A stretch of DNA of 64,000 bases from assembly GCA_038321775.1 (NCBI GenBank), contig JBBQFI010000001.1, forward strand, positions 1 through 64,000, read 5' to 3'. This DNA is from JBBQFI01 sp038321775. GTDB lineage: Bacteria > Verrucomicrobiota > Verrucomicrobiia > Chthoniobacterales > UBA10450. Each line of letters begins with the position of its first letter. The first letter of the stretch is position 1. Made by a program: the position numbers and the translations under genes. This document shows positions 44,262 to 53,554 of the stretch, piece by piece. The notes under the pieces were generated by a model that did no database searches, was not told where the DNA came from, and saw only the letters and a program-made list of their open reading frames with translations.

Positions 44262-46436
44262 ATGCGTCACATCATTTTATTTTGGCTGTGCTGCGGCGCA
44301 TGCGTGCAAATAATTTTCGCGCAAAGCGCGGCGGATCGGCCCGAGCAGCTTGAGAAAGAAAAAGCGAAGCAGACCGCCGAAAAACATCAGGAGAAAGTAG
44401 CGCGTCACGCGGCCAACATCGATCTGCGGGGCGAGAAGGTCTTCAGCGACAAAGACCTTCGTTCCCAATTAAAAGAGCAGATCGCGACGATTGAACAATA
44501 TGGTTTGAGCGCGGCGCGTGGAGATGACGCCGCGTTTTTTCTCGAGCTGTTTTATCGCAAGCACGGTTACGCCAAGGTCGACGTGCATTACAAGATTGAA
44601 GGCGACCGGCTGGTGCTCGAGATCGATGAAGGATCTCTCGTCACGCTAGCGCAGGTCAATTTCATTGGGAACGAGCACGAACAAACCGAGAAGTTGTTCG
44701 ACTACGTGGTCGGGCCGACGCGCCAGCGCTATTCGCAATTGCAGAAAACTTTGCCATTTGTCGCAGCCGACGTGCAGGAAGGCGTCGATCTCGTGCATCG
44801 TCTTTACATCGCGGAAGGTTTTCTCGATTCGATAATCGATCCGCCGCACTACGATTACGCGGCGGACGGTTCACGGGTCAATGTCACAGTCGCAATTCAC
44901 GAAGGCCGTCAGTATTTTTTCGGGCAAGCTACTTTTCGCGGCCAAACGATCTTTGGCGAGCCAGCGTTGCGCGGCCAGCTAGTCGATATTCTCGACAAGC
45001 CATACACCGATGCGCGCGCCGCGGACATCCCGCGCCGTCTCCAATCTTATTTCAAAACGCGCGGCTATTATGATGTGAAGGCCGATGCGGTCGGCAATCC
45101 CGCTTTGGCGCGTGATGGGCGCGTGCCGGTGGAGATTTCCGTGCAACCGGGTCCGCTTTATCACTTTGACGGTGTGACCGTCAATGGCCTGAAGAAATTG
45201 CGACCGAGCTACGTGACGCGTCGTTTTACCAAGCTCAGCGGGAAAACGTACAGCCCCGATGTGTTGGACGAGCGCTTTCGCGAACTCATGCGCACCGGTT
45301 TGTTCAACCTTCTGCAAATCAAACCCACGCCGTTACCGGGAAATTTGCTGCGGCTCGATATTTCGGCGGAGGAAGCAAAAAGCAAAGAGTTCGGTTTGTC
45401 GGTCGGTTATGGTTCGTACGTTGGCGGGATTTTTGGCATTCAATATCGCGACCTCGATCTTCTCGGTTTCGGCCGACCGATTACGACATCGCTGGAAGTT
45501 TCGCAGCGCAGCTACAAAGCCGAGGTGCTTTTTGAAGACCCCTATCTCTTCAATACCGACTTTCAGTTCAGGTCGCGCTTCGCTGCTCTGACTTACGATT
45601 TTGATGGTTACTCCAAATTTGAATTGGGATCTCGTTTGGAACTGACGCGTGAGTTTACGAAAAATTACAAAGCGACTCTCATCGCCGCTGTTCGGCATGT
45701 AGAAATCACGACGAATGACATTCGTCCGCCGGAGCTGATCGGGCGCAGCACATATTTTGTGAATACGATTGGATTTACCCAAACGTTCGATCTGCGCGAC
45801 AGCCCGGTGGTGCCGACGCGCGGATTGATTTTCGACAACACCCTCGATGTCGCGACGAGCGGCTTGGGCAGCGACATCGATTTTATCCGTTCGACATTTC
45901 GAGCCAGCTACTATCTCTCGTTTGCCAAGGGGCAGACGGCGGCGTCCGACATCGGAACGGAGCTCGGTGACAGAAATAAACTAAGCTGGTTCCGGCGCAG
46001 CGGGCTCGCGTTCGGCGCGCGCATGGGCATCATCCATTCGCTGAGTTCGAATTCGCCTAACGAGGCGCTTGCCATTCCGATCGACGAACGTTTCTTCAAT
46101 GGCGGCAGTACCACGGTGCGCAGTTTCGGTGAGCGCACGCTCGGTCCGCACGATCGGCGCGGCAATCCGATCGGCGGCGAGTTCTACACCACCTTTAATG
46201 TCGAATACACTTTCCCTATCTTCGGAGAACTGGAGGGCGTTGTTTTCACCGATGCCGGAAATTTACTGCCGACTTCGGAGGAAGTGGGCTTGGATGATAT
46301 GCGTTATGCGGTAGGCGCCGGACTTCGTTACAAACTTCCGATCGGTCCGATCCGTTTGGATTACGGGGTGAATCCCGATCCGCATCCCGACGAAGATTTC
46401 GGCGCATTCCATTTCAGCTTCGGCCTGGCGTTTTAA
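44262..46436 (+). CDS. Omp85-family outer-membrane protein, TamA-like
   Basis: 724 aa. Signal peptide at residues 1-20 (FWLCCGACVQIIFA), then a helical charged linker, POTRA domains at about 60-380 (LAQVNFIGNEHEQ, YHFDGVTVNGLKKLR) and a 16-stranded barrel to the end. FNGGSTTVRSFGERTLGP is the conserved lid-lock loop in variant form, and the last residues FHFSFGLAF end in Phe as outer-membrane barrels do. With the upstream TamB-like gene it likely inserts outer-membrane proteins or moves lipids. A CCTAACGA motif sits at 46056, coding Pro-Asn-Glu. Confidence 0.92.
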   Translation: MRHIILFWLCCGACVQIIFAQSAADRPEQLEKEKAKQTAEKHQEKVARHAANIDLRGEKVFSDKDLRSQLKEQIATIEQYGLSAARGDDAAFFLELFYRKHGYAKVDVHYKIEGDRLVLEIDEGSLVTLAQVNFIGNEHEQTEKLFDYVVGPTRQRYSQLQKTLPFVAADVQEGVDLVHRLYIAEGFLDSIIDPPHYDYAADGSRVNVTVAIHEGRQYFFGQATFRGQTIFGEPALRGQLVDILDKPYTDARAADIPRRLQSYFKTRGYYDVKADAVGNPALARDGRVPVEISVQPGPLYHFDGVTVNGLKKLRPSYVTRRFTKLSGKTYSPDVLDERFRELMRTGLFNLLQIKPTPLPGNLLRLDISAEEAKSKEFGLSVGYGSYVGGIFGIQYRDLDLLGFGRPITTSLEVSQRSYKAEVLFEDPYLFNTDFQFRSRFAALTYDFDGYSKFELGSRLELTREFTKNYKATLIAAVRHVEITTNDIRPPELIGRSTYFVNTIGFTQTFDLRDSPVVPTRGLIFDNTLDVATSGLGSDIDFIRSTFRASYYLSFAKGQTAASDIGTELGDRNKLSWFRRSGLAFGARMGIIHSLSSNSPNEALAIPIDERFFNGGSTTVRSFGERTLGPHDRRGNPIGGEFYTTFNVEYTFPIFGELEGVVFTDAGNLLPTSEEVGLDDMRYAVGAGLRYKLPIGPIRLDYGVNPDPHPDEDFGAFHFSFGLAF

Positions 46437-46494
46437 TTGAAACGCTGAGCGTTATTTTTAAAGAAGGTGCGTCTAACCTAACGAGTGGAATTGA

Positions 46495-48276
46495 TCAGGC
46501 CTCGTCAATATTTGACGAGACGTCATTTGCCAAATGTGTGACAGCTGCTTCTGGCAGCGGCCGAATATTTTCAGCAGTACGTGCGCTGGAAAAGGGCGCG
46601 TCGACCGGCGCATCCTTTTCTCTGCGATCTGCGATCGCTGTCGCGATGGCGTGGCGAAGCGTGGTTAGGTTAACGGGTTTGCCAATGACAGCATCGATCT
46701 CCGGAATGAGCGAAGTAGAGATGCCGCTTTCGGCAAAGCCGGTGAGCAATATGATCGGAACGTCGTTGCGAATTTTTCGCAGAGCGATCGCGAGTTGATC
46801 GCCGGTCATGCCCGGCATTGCTTTGTCGGTAATGACGAGATCGAATTTTTCCGCGGCAAATTTTTTGAGCGCTTCGTCGCCGTCGTGCGCAATCGTAACC
46901 CGATGCCAATCGCCCTGCAGATATTCAGCCAATACTTCACAAAGCACAGGCTGATTATCGACAACGAGAATAGCGAGCGGTTCGCATCCGCTATCTGGTT
47001 TTGCAATTTCATCGACTTTGACGGTGTGATAGGTGGGCAGGCGAACAATGAACTTGGTGCCGCGTCCAGGTTGCGTCTTGATCTCGAGCGTTCCACCTAG
47101 CCGCTGAATGATGCCATAGATCATGGCGAGACCGAGACCCGAGCCTTGATTGCCTTTGGTCGTAAAAAACGGCTCCAGGCAACGCTCTCGAATCTCTTCG
47201 GTCATGCCGACCCCCGTATCTTCGACTTCAAGAACGATCGCGAGACCTGCCATACTCGTGCGCAAGGTGATTGTCCCACCCTCGGGCATGGCGTCGACTG
47301 CGTTAAAGATCAGGTTCGTCAGCATCTCTCGAATTTCCGACTGGTCCCCGAGAATGTCTGGAATCGGAGCGAGTTCGGTGACGACATTGATATCGACGCC
47401 TTTCGCCATGGCTTGCCCCTTCCATCTCGGCGTTGTCAGCTCGACCGCTTGCTCGATCAGATGGGTTAACGGAATTGTCTGGCGCAAATCCGTCTCCGAA
47501 GGCGGTCGCTGAAATTGCGCCAAACGATTGACCATCTGCGCGCCGTCCTGGGCCGCGCTGATAATCGTGCGCAAATATTTCACCGCTTTCGTGTCTTCGC
47601 CGGCGGATTCTGTTTCGTTCAAAAGCAGTTCGCTGTGTGCGAGAATGAGAAAGAGAATGTTATTGAAATCGTGCGCGATTCCCGTCGCCATCATGCCGAG
47701 TGCGCGCAGACGTTCCTGTTGGACGACACGTTGTTGCGCTTTGTGTAGTTCGCTGACGGTCTCCTGTAGGGCACCGGTGCGCTCTCGCACACGCTCATCG
47801 AGAATTTGATTTTGATTTTCCAGATCAAGATGCAAAAAGCGCGTCCGCACCGCATTCTTGATACGTAAAGCGACTTCCAAATTATCGAAAGGTTTGCTGA
47901 TTAAATCCATTGCGCCGTTGGCCAATGCTTTGCGGCGCGCTTCCACTGTTGCGTCCGCCGTGAGCACGATGATGGGCAGGAAAGTTTTCTCCGGGATGAG
48001 CTTGCCTAACAAGTCCATGATCTCAAACCCGTTTAGGTGCGGCATGTGCAAATCCAGCAGGATCAAATCCGGTTGGTTGTCGGCAAAAAGGTTCGCGACG
48101 TCGCGCGAATCTGTCGTCATCGAGACGTTAAGGTAACCTTCGCGCGCGAGAATTTTTTCCAACAGGCGGACGTTGGCCAGCTCGTCGTCGACGATCAGGA
48201 TTTTTGCATGATGGGTAAGCTCTGAAGTCACGACGGATGAGGGTTGGCCTTCGAGGGAGCAAATTCCGTGCGCCAA
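46495..48276 (-). CDS. Hybrid histidine kinase with receiver domains at both ends
   Basis: 593 aa from TTG at 48276, or about 578 aa from GTG at 48231. Domains: REC about 25-145 (ILIVDDELANVRL, LILLDLHMPHLNG), coiled linker, HisKA with GIAHDFNNILFLILAHSELL (NtrB-like H-box with catalytic His), HATPase (NLIFNAVDAMPEGG, DTGVGM, GSGLGLAMIYGI), and a second REC (ILVVDNQPVLCEVL, LVITDKAMPGMTG). The second REC has DN in place of the usual DD acidic pair. No membrane helix is seen, so it is probably cytoplasmic. It is divergent from the hydrogenase operon across about 230 bp. Confidence 0.92.
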   Translation of the reverse strand: MAHGICSLEGQPSSVVTSELTHHAKILIVDDELANVRLLEKILAREGYLNVSMTTDSRDVANLFADNQPDLILLDLHMPHLNGFEIMDLLGKLIPEKTFLPIIVLTADATVEARRKALANGAMDLISKPFDNLEVALRIKNAVRTRFLHLDLENQNQILDERVRERTGALQETVSELHKAQQRVVQQERLRALGMMATGIAHDFNNILFLILAHSELLLNETESAGEDTKAVKYLRTIISAAQDGAQMVNRLAQFQRPPSETDLRQTIPLTHLIEQAVELTTPRWKGQAMAKGVDINVVTELAPIPDILGDQSEIREMLTNLIFNAVDAMPEGGTITLRTSMAGLAIVLEVEDTGVGMTEEIRERCLEPFFTTKGNQGSGLGLAMIYGIIQRLGGTLEIKTQPGRGTKFIVRLPTYHTVKVDEIAKPDSGCEPLAILVVDNQPVLCEVLAEYLQGDWHRVTIAHDGDEALKKFAAEKFDLVITDKAMPGMTGDQLAIALRKIRNDVPIILLTGFAESGISTSLIPEIDAVIGKPVNLTTLRHAIATAIADRREKDAPVDAPFSSARTAENIRPLPEAAVTHLANDVSSNIDEA

Positions 48277-48506
48277 GGCCGTTTAGTTCTCTCTTGCGAG
48301 GGAAGATCAGAGCTCTCCACGCCTAACGAAAGCGGACGAATGGGTGTTCTCTGCCTTCGAAGCGTCGGAAACTGCGAAGTCAGTCTGGTCGCATCCGCAC
48401 GTCTTTTTCGGAAGAGAAAGGCAGACGCGCTATTGACTCCTTGAAAAATTCTCTGGCAGGCCCATAACTCGCTCTTGCATAACTCGCGTTGGAACGGCGA
48501 ACTCCG
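48277..48506 (+). promoter_or_regulatory. Upstream region of the hydrogenase operon
   Basis: A 230-bp gap between the divergent kinase and hhyS. It holds one CCTAACGA motif at 48322 and a TTGACT at 48433-48438 that could be a -35, but no clear -10 follows at normal spacing. No sigma-54 (TGGCAC-N5-TTGC) pair fits. Promoters for both directions should lie here. Confidence 0.3.
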
Positions 48507-49517
48507 ATGAACAAACCGATTAAAACAATCGATATTCTTTGGATTACTGCGGGCTTGAGTTGCGATGGCGACACGATTGCCATGACCGCAGCGACGCAGC
48601 CGAGCATTGAGGACATCGTACTCGGCGTCATTCCGGGAATTCCGAAAGTGAATCTCCACAACCCTGTGCTCGCACGCGAGAACGGCGATGAGTTCATGCA
48701 ATTTTTCCACGATGCCGTTGCTGGTTTGATCGAGCCGTTCATGCTCGTGATCGAAGGTTCGATCCCGAACGAAAAAAATAAGGCCGAAGGTTTTTGGGCG
48801 GGATTCGGCGTCGATAAAAAAACCGGCCAACCGATCCTAACGTGCGATTGGATCGATCGCCTCGCGCCAAAAGCGTGGGCAGTTGTCGCGGCCGGAACGT
48901 GCGCGACTTACGGCGGCATTCACGCCATGGAAGGGAATCCAACCGGATGCATGGGCCTCGCCGATTATCTCGGCTGGCAATGGAAATCGAAGGCGGGTCT
49001 GCCGATTGTGAACATCCCCGGTTGTCCAGTGCAACCCGACAACTTCATGGAAGTAATTTTGTATTTGCTGCGTCAGGCGGCAGGGGAAGCGCCGATGATT
49101 CCGCTCGATTCGGCGTTGCGACCCACGTGGCTATTTTCCGAAACGGTGCACGAAGGTTGCGATCGCGGCGGTTACTACGAACAAGGTAACTTCACTCAGG
49201 AACACGGGACAAAACCGTGCATCGTAAAACTCGGTTGCTGGGGACCAGTCGTGCAATGCAATGTCGGCAAGCGCGGATGGATGGGCGGCATCGGTGGTTG
49301 TCCAAATGTGGGCGGGATTTGTATCGGCTGCACCATGCCAGGATTTCCCGACAAGTTCATGTCGTTCATGGATCAACCGCCGGGCTCAATGCTTTCGTCG
49401 CAAGCGATCCAAACTTACGGAAACGCGATTCGTGCGTTGCGCGCGTTTACGCAGGCGTCGGTAAATAAAGAACCGCCGGGGCGAAAACCAACCGCCGGTG
49501 TGCACGCGAAAACATGA
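48507..49517 (+). CDS. hhyS: [NiFe] hydrogenase small subunit, group 1h type
   Basis: 336 aa from ATG at 48507. The iron-sulfur electron-relay Cys residues are present: WITAGLSCDGD, AGTCATYGG, NIPGCPVQPDNF, then HEGCDRGGYYEQG, KLGCWGPVVQC and GGICIGCTMPGFP. No twin-arginine leader is seen, which fits group 1h (actinobacterial-type, high-affinity) enzymes that stay in the cytoplasm. It passes electrons from H2 oxidation by the large subunit. Its stop overlaps the hhyL start in ATGA. No hyp maturation gene lies in the window. Confidence 0.93.
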   Translation: MNKPIKTIDILWITAGLSCDGDTIAMTAATQPSIEDIVLGVIPGIPKVNLHNPVLARENGDEFMQFFHDAVAGLIEPFMLVIEGSIPNEKNKAEGFWAGFGVDKKTGQPILTCDWIDRLAPKAWAVVAAGTCATYGGIHAMEGNPTGCMGLADYLGWQWKSKAGLPIVNIPGCPVQPDNFMEVILYLLRQAAGEAPMIPLDSALRPTWLFSETVHEGCDRGGYYEQGNFTQEHGTKPCIVKLGCWGPVVQCNVGKRGWMGGIGGCPNVGGICIGCTMPGFPDKFMSFMDQPPGSMLSSQAIQTYGNAIRALRAFTQASVNKEPPGRKPTAGVHAKT

Positions 49518-51298
49518 GCAACAAAACCGAAGCGCCATTTTCCGAAAAGCTGGTCGAAATGTCGTGGGATCCGATCACGCGCATCGTCGGCAGTCTTGGA
49601 ATTCACACCAAGATCGATTTTGAAAAACGCCGCGTGGTCGAGTGTTACAGCACGTCGTCGATCTTTCGCGGTTACAGCGTTTTCATGCGCGGAAAAGATC
49701 CGCGAGACGCGCATTTGATCACGAGCCGCATTTGCGGAATCTGCGGGGATAATCACGCCACCTGCGGCGTTTACGCGCAGAATATGGCTTTCGGTGTGCG
49801 CCCGCCGCGCCTCGCGGAATGGATCATCAATCTCGGCGAAGCGGCTGAGTACATGTTCGATCACAACATTTTTCAGGACAATCTCGTCGGCGTCGATTTT
49901 TGCGAACAACTCGTGCGCGAAACGAATCCGGGCGTTTTTGAAAAGGCGGAAAAAACGGAAGCGCCGCACGCCGCGGTGCACGGGTTTCGCACGATTGCCG
50001 ACATCATGCGCGCGCTCAATCCTTTCACGGGCGCATTTTATCTCGAAGCGTTGCAGATGAGCCGGCTGACGCGGGAAATGTTTTGCCTGATGGAAGGGCG
50101 ACACGCGCATCCTTCAACGCTTTATCCCGGCGGTGTTGGGACGGTTCCGAGCGTGCAGGTGTTCAACGAATATCTCGTTAGGCTATTGCGTTACATCGAT
50201 TTCCTGAAGCGTTGCGTGCCGCTGCACGATGATCTCTTCGATTTCTTTTACGAAGCGCTTCCTGGCTACGAAGAGGTTGGGCGCCGTCGCGTCATGCTCG
50301 GTTGCTGGGGATCATTTCAAAATCCAGACGTGTGCGATTTCCGTTACGAAACAATGCGCGATTGGGGGCGCAAGATGTACGTCACACCCGGGATTGTTCT
50401 CGACGGGAAATTAATCACGACTGATTTAGTCGAGATCAATCTGGGCCTCCGAATTTTACTCGGCAGTTCGTTTTATGATGATTGGCAGTCGGCCGAAAAA
50501 TTCGTCACACACGATCCGCTCGGGAACGAGATCGATCAGCGGCACCCGTGGAATCAAACGACCAATCCAAAACCGCAGAAGCGCGATTTCGCGAACAAGT
50601 ACTCATGGGTGATGTCGCCGCGCTGGTTCGACAAACGAAATGGCGATTATCTTGCGCTCGATACTGGCGGCGGGCCACTCGCGCGCTTTTGGGTCACTGC
50701 GCTCGCCGGCACCGTCGATATCGGATACGTGAAAGCGACCGGGCACAGCGTAAAGATTAACCTGCCGAAAACTACGAATCACGGCCCGGTCGAGTTCGAA
50801 TGGAAAATTCCGAAATGGAGTAACACGCTCGAACGTAATCGCGCCCGTACTTATTTCCAGGCTTATGCCGCGGGCGCCGCGTTGTATTTTATCGACCAGG
50901 CAATGAAGGATGTTTACGCGGGGCGAACAAAAGTTTGGAACGAGTTCAAAGTGCCGCAGGAAGCGATCGGCTGCGGTTTCCACGAGGCTGTGCGCGGAAT
51001 GCTTTCGCATCACGTCGTTATCCGAAATAAGCGCATCGCGAATTATCATCCGTATCCGCCTACGCCATGGAATGCGAGCCCACGTGACTCGTTAGGCACA
51101 CCAGGACCGTACGAAGATGCGGTGATAAATTCTCCGATCTTCGAAGAGAACGGGCCGGATAAATTCAAGGGCATCGATATCATGCGGACCGTGCGCAGTT
51201 TCGATCCATGCCTACCCTGCGGCGTTCACATGTATGTCGGGAACGGCAAGGTTATTCAGACTCGCCATTCGCCGATGTTCGGTGCGCAGGTGAAATGA
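49514..51298 (+). CDS. hhyL: [NiFe] hydrogenase large subunit, group 1h type
   Basis: 594 aa carrying the Ni-Fe site. L1 motif SRICGICGDNHATC (Cys 74 and 77) and L2 motif SFDPCLPCGVHMY (Cys 566 and 569) supply the four metal ligands. After the L2 His (572) remain 22 residues, probably removed by a maturation endopeptidase. These L1 and L2 forms fit group 1h enzymes, which scavenge atmospheric H2. The gene overlaps hhyS upstream and the PAS kinase downstream, both in ATGA, indicating tight coupling. CTCGTTAGG motifs occur at 50175 and 51089. Confidence 0.95.
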   Translation: MSNKTEAPFSEKLVEMSWDPITRIVGSLGIHTKIDFEKRRVVECYSTSSIFRGYSVFMRGKDPRDAHLITSRICGICGDNHATCGVYAQNMAFGVRPPRLAEWIINLGEAAEYMFDHNIFQDNLVGVDFCEQLVRETNPGVFEKAEKTEAPHAAVHGFRTIADIMRALNPFTGAFYLEALQMSRLTREMFCLMEGRHAHPSTLYPGGVGTVPSVQVFNEYLVRLLRYIDFLKRCVPLHDDLFDFFYEALPGYEEVGRRRVMLGCWGSFQNPDVCDFRYETMRDWGRKMYVTPGIVLDGKLITTDLVEINLGLRILLGSSFYDDWQSAEKFVTHDPLGNEIDQRHPWNQTTNPKPQKRDFANKYSWVMSPRWFDKRNGDYLALDTGGGPLARFWVTALAGTVDIGYVKATGHSVKINLPKTTNHGPVEFEWKIPKWSNTLERNRARTYFQAYAAGAALYFIDQAMKDVYAGRTKVWNEFKVPQEAIGCGFHEAVRGMLSHHVVIRNKRIANYHPYPPTPWNASPRDSLGTPGPYEDAVINSPIFEENGPDKFKGIDIMRTVRSFDPCLPCGVHMYVGNGKVIQTRHSPMFGAQVK

Positions 51299-53439
51299 CA
51301 AACAAAACCCAAAATCCGTCGCGCCCGAAGATTCCGGACGAAGCGGATGCGGTCGGAGCGCTCCTCGAATTGGCGCGCGCGTTTTCGCCGAATTTCGAAC
51401 TGCCCAGTCTCGCGGAGTCGCCGCCCGACGCCACGAGCGATGGTTCACCTGAAGATCGAATTCGCCAGGCAGAGGCGCGTTACCAGACGCTGGTCGAACA
51501 AATTCCCGCCGTGACTTTCATGGCATCGTTCGAAAATGGACTCAGCGAAATTTATGTAAGCCCGCACATCGAAACGATGCTCGGATACACTGCAGCGGAA
51601 TGGATCGAGAATCCGATTCTCTGGTATCAGCGTTTGCATACGGAAGATAAGCAACGCTGGAATGAAGAATTTTCGCGCACCGTTTCATGGGCGGAACCGT
51701 TCCGGGCCGATTATCGTTTTCTGGCAAAGGACGGACGCGTGGTGTGGATTCACGGCGAAGCGAAAGTGGTGCGTGATGAATCGGGGCGGCCTTCGTTCGT
51801 TCAGGGCATCGGGTATGACATTACCGAGCTGAAAGAAGCGGAGGAAGTGCTGCGACGTTCGCGCGAAGAAATGGAGGCATTGGTCGAAGCGCGCACAGCA
51901 GAACTGGCTCTGTCGCTTTCGATGATGCACGCGACGCTGGACTCCACGACCGACGCTATCGTGGCTACCGATCTGAAAGGCAACGTGCGGGATTTCAACG
52001 AGAAGTACGCGCAAATGATGGGCGTGACACGCGAACAGCTAAATACTGCCGACGTTAGCGAAGCGCGGAAAAAATTTAGTCAACGCTTCAAGAGCCCCGA
52101 GCAATTCATGTCGCGCGTGATGGAGATCTACGCCACCGCGCCGGCAGAAAGTTTCGAGACCTTGGAATTGCAGGACGGACGTATTTTGGAGCGATACTCA
52201 AAAAGTCAATCCATCGATGAGCGACCAGTGGGGCGCGTCTGGAGTTTTCGCGATGTAACCGAGAGCAAACGCGCTGAAGAAAAATTGCGCGCGGCCAAGG
52301 AAGAAGCGGATCGCGCGAATCGGGCGAAGAGCGAATTTCTCTCGCGTATGAGTCACGAACTGCGCACGCCCTTGAATGCGATTCTCGGCTTTGGCCAATT
52401 GCTTGAAGGAGATCTGACGGAACCCGATGAAGTCGAAAGCATTCAGCAAGTTCTCAAGGGTGGCCGCCATTTGCTCGGTCTCATTAACGAAGTTCTGGAC
52501 ATCGCCAGCATCGAGGCGGGACGGATGTCGGTTTCGATCGAGCCTGTGCTCGCTGGTCCTGTGATGCGGGATACGATTGAATTGGTTCGACCTTTAGCCT
52601 CCGCGCGGAAGATCCAGATCACGGGAGAAGATGGCGATTGGAATATCCGGGCCGATGAAAAACGCCTAAAACAGGTGTTTCTGAATCTGCTTTCAAACGC
52701 GATCAAATATAATCACGAGGGCGGAAGTGTGACGGTAAAGGTCGAGCCGCGACCTAACGATCGCATACGCATAAAAATTACCGATACCGGACCCGGTATC
52801 GCGCCGGAAGATATCGAGAAAATCTTTACGCCTTTCGAACGTTTGCAGGCCGGCGAAACAAAAGTGGAAGGCACCGGGCTGGGTCTCGCTGTTTGTCAGC
52901 GTTTCGTTGATTTAATGGGCGGCTCGATTGGCGTCGAAAGCGAGAGAGGGAAAGGCAGCACATTCTGGATGGAATTTCCGCAGGCTCAGGGAAGCTCACC
53001 ACGTCAGGCTGATGCGAGCGCTGTGCCAGTGGTGAAAGACGAAAGCGTGGAGCGGGCGCGCACGATTCTTTATATCGAAGACAATCTTTCTAATCTCACT
53101 CTGTTGCAGCGAATCCTGGAGCGCCGATCGAAGATAAAATTTTTGACCGCACTTTATGGCGCGGAAGGTTTGAAATTGGCCCGGGAACAGCGCCCGGATC
53201 TGATTTTGCTCGATCTATACCTTCCCGACATGTCCGGAGATGAGGTGCTAACGCAATTACGCGCGTCGAAAGAGACCGCGGATATTCCCGTCCTCATGGT
53301 GAGCGCCGATGCGACAACCGGTCAGGCGGAACGACTTCTCGCCGCCGGCGCCGAAGGCTACCTAACGAAACCGCTCGACGTTCCAAAATTCCTCGAAGCC
53401 ATCGACCGGATGTTGAAACGCAAATCGCAGCGCTCATAA
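51295..53439 (+). CDS. PAS-containing hybrid histidine kinase coupled to the hydrogenase
   Basis: 714 aa from ATG at 51295, in ATGA overlap with hhyL. Domains: disordered N-terminus, PAS about 60-180 (RYQTLVEQIPAVTFMAS, FLAKDGRVVWIHGEA, GIGYDITELKEAEEV), second PAS about 205-320, HisKA with FLSRMSHELRTPLNAILGFGQLL, HATPase (NLLSNAIKYNHEGG, DTGPGI, GTGLGLAVC) and a C-terminal REC (ILYIEDNLSNLTLL, LILLDLYLPDMSG). No membrane helix is visible. It may sense redox or energy state linked to H2 use. That is inference from position; no H2-sensing hydrogenase (HupUV-type) is seen. Confidence 0.93.
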   Translation: MTNKTQNPSRPKIPDEADAVGALLELARAFSPNFELPSLAESPPDATSDGSPEDRIRQAEARYQTLVEQIPAVTFMASFENGLSEIYVSPHIETMLGYTAAEWIENPILWYQRLHTEDKQRWNEEFSRTVSWAEPFRADYRFLAKDGRVVWIHGEAKVVRDESGRPSFVQGIGYDITELKEAEEVLRRSREEMEALVEARTAELALSLSMMHATLDSTTDAIVATDLKGNVRDFNEKYAQMMGVTREQLNTADVSEARKKFSQRFKSPEQFMSRVMEIYATAPAESFETLELQDGRILERYSKSQSIDERPVGRVWSFRDVTESKRAEEKLRAAKEEADRANRAKSEFLSRMSHELRTPLNAILGFGQLLEGDLTEPDEVESIQQVLKGGRHLLGLINEVLDIASIEAGRMSVSIEPVLAGPVMRDTIELVRPLASARKIQITGEDGDWNIRADEKRLKQVFLNLLSNAIKYNHEGGSVTVKVEPRPNDRIRIKITDTGPGIAPEDIEKIFTPFERLQAGETKVEGTGLGLAVCQRFVDLMGGSIGVESERGKGSTFWMEFPQAQGSSPRQADASAVPVVKDESVERARTILYIEDNLSNLTLLQRILERRSKIKFLTALYGAEGLKLAREQRPDLILLDLYLPDMSGDEVLTQLRASKETADIPVLMVSADATTGQAERLLAAGAEGYLTKPLDVPKFLEAIDRMLKRKSQRS

Positions 53440-53489
53440 TCGAGGGTTCGACGCTGTTAAGTCCGAGGCCGCAGTGACTGTGCACAACC

Positions 53490-53517
53490 TTGCGGGCGGG
53501 GAATGACGATCTATAAT
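53490..53517 (+). promoter_or_regulatory. Candidate sigma-70 promoter for the hppD operon
   Basis: TTGCGG (53490-53495), 16-bp spacer and perfect TATAAT (53512-53517). Transcription would start near 53524, 30 bp before the hppD ATG. GAGG at 53543-53546 serves as ribosome binding site. Confidence 0.6.
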
Positions 53518-53554
53518 TAGAGAAGGCGTTTCGTACGCTTTCGAGGATTCAATT

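Noticed and set aside
48452..48482. TGGCAG...TTGCA as a sigma-54 promoter for the hydrogenase
   Set aside because: The spacing between the two boxes is about 16 bp instead of the required 5.
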